From an uncultured Tessaracoccus sp. (GTDB taxonomy: Bacteria; Actinomycetota; Actinomycetes; Propionibacteriales; Propionibacteriaceae), in NCBI RefSeq assembly GCF_947286155.1, contig NZ_CAMYPD010000045.1, forward strand, positions 1 through 20,158: a stretch of DNA of 20,158 nt, read 5' to 3'. Positions within the stretch are counted from its first letter, which is position 1. Every line of letters starts with the position of its first letter. Of the stretch, positions 20,112 through 20,158 are shown one piece after another. A program made the translations under genes and the position numbers. The notes under the pieces are model-generated. The model was not told the DNA's origin. It saw only the letters and a program-made list of their open reading frames with translations, and made no database searches.

Positions 20112-20158
20112 CTGTCTCTTATACACATCTGACGCTGCCGACGACTCCTTACGTGTAG
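20112..20158 (-). other. Illumina Nextera adapter and i5 index (artefact)
   Basis: CTGTCTCTTATACACATCT (20112-20130) is the Tn5 mosaic end, and GACGCTGCCGACGA (20131-20144) completes the reverse complement of the Nextera read-1 adapter. CTCCTTAC (20145-20152) is the complement of the index GTAAGGAG, known as S505. GTGTAG is the beginning of the P5 sequence. None of this belongs to the organism. Confidence 0.97.

Noticed and set aside
1..20158. tRNA or rRNA genes
   Set aside because: I scanned for cloverleaf cores (GGTTCGAATCC-type T-arms) and conserved rRNA stretches and saw none. A covariance-model search would be needed to exclude divergent cases.

Overview
The window is high-GC DNA with dense, mostly strand-coherent genes, GTG/TTG starts, lipoprotein-rich accessory genes and several promoters that appear leaderless. 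This fits Actinomycetota. A member of the Propionibacteriales is my guess, but nothing here proves genus or family. Both ends are contig ends. The left end falls inside the first copy of a tandem gene duplication. The right end runs into Illumina Nextera adapter and index sequence from base 20112, so genomic DNA stops at 20111.

Region 1 (1-1350) holds two near-identical copies of an Imm1-like gene in tandem, the first cut by the contig edge, plus a small partner ORF. It looks like the tail of a polymorphic-toxin/immunity cassette. A decayed ISL3-type transposase fragment (about 1459-1600) separates it from region 2.

Region 2 (1688-8701) is an envelope and secretion island. On the minus strand lie a small secreted two-cysteine protein, a lipoprotein interrupted by a frameshift, a membrane-anchored adaptor with a peptidoglycan-binding domain, a TetR regulator with a clear palindromic operator, a large FtsX-type permease and its ATPase. 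Together these resemble a MacAB-like export system with a candidate secreted cargo. Diverging from it on the plus strand are a secreted matrixin-type zinc protease, a lipoprotein and a small membrane protein, preceded by a possible MtrA-type box.

Region 3 (8702-10224) is a graveyard of mobile-element genes on the minus strand. It contains an IS630-type transposase fragment, the N-terminus of a DNA methyltransferase, a secreted thermonuclease with an internal 33-bp duplication and a probable early stop, an SSB lacking its N-terminus, and the signal-peptide end of a lipoprotein fused out of frame to that SSB. It is followed by 566 bp of non-coding DNA filled with long perfect inverted repeats and REP-like palindromes.

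Region 4 (10791-20111) is more ordinary chromosome: a dCMP-deaminase-like enzyme, an FtsX/ATPase ABC transporter divergent from a NarL-type two-component system, a MOSC-domain protein, a GT-C-like membrane protein, fumarase C, a DUF4298-like protein, a lipoprotein and a truncated P-loop kinase. The MOSC gene is bracketed by two copies of a ~130-bp element made of a long hairpin, a -10 box and a start codon. Each copy appears to supply a leaderless promoter to the gene after it, and this is the most unusual structure in the window.
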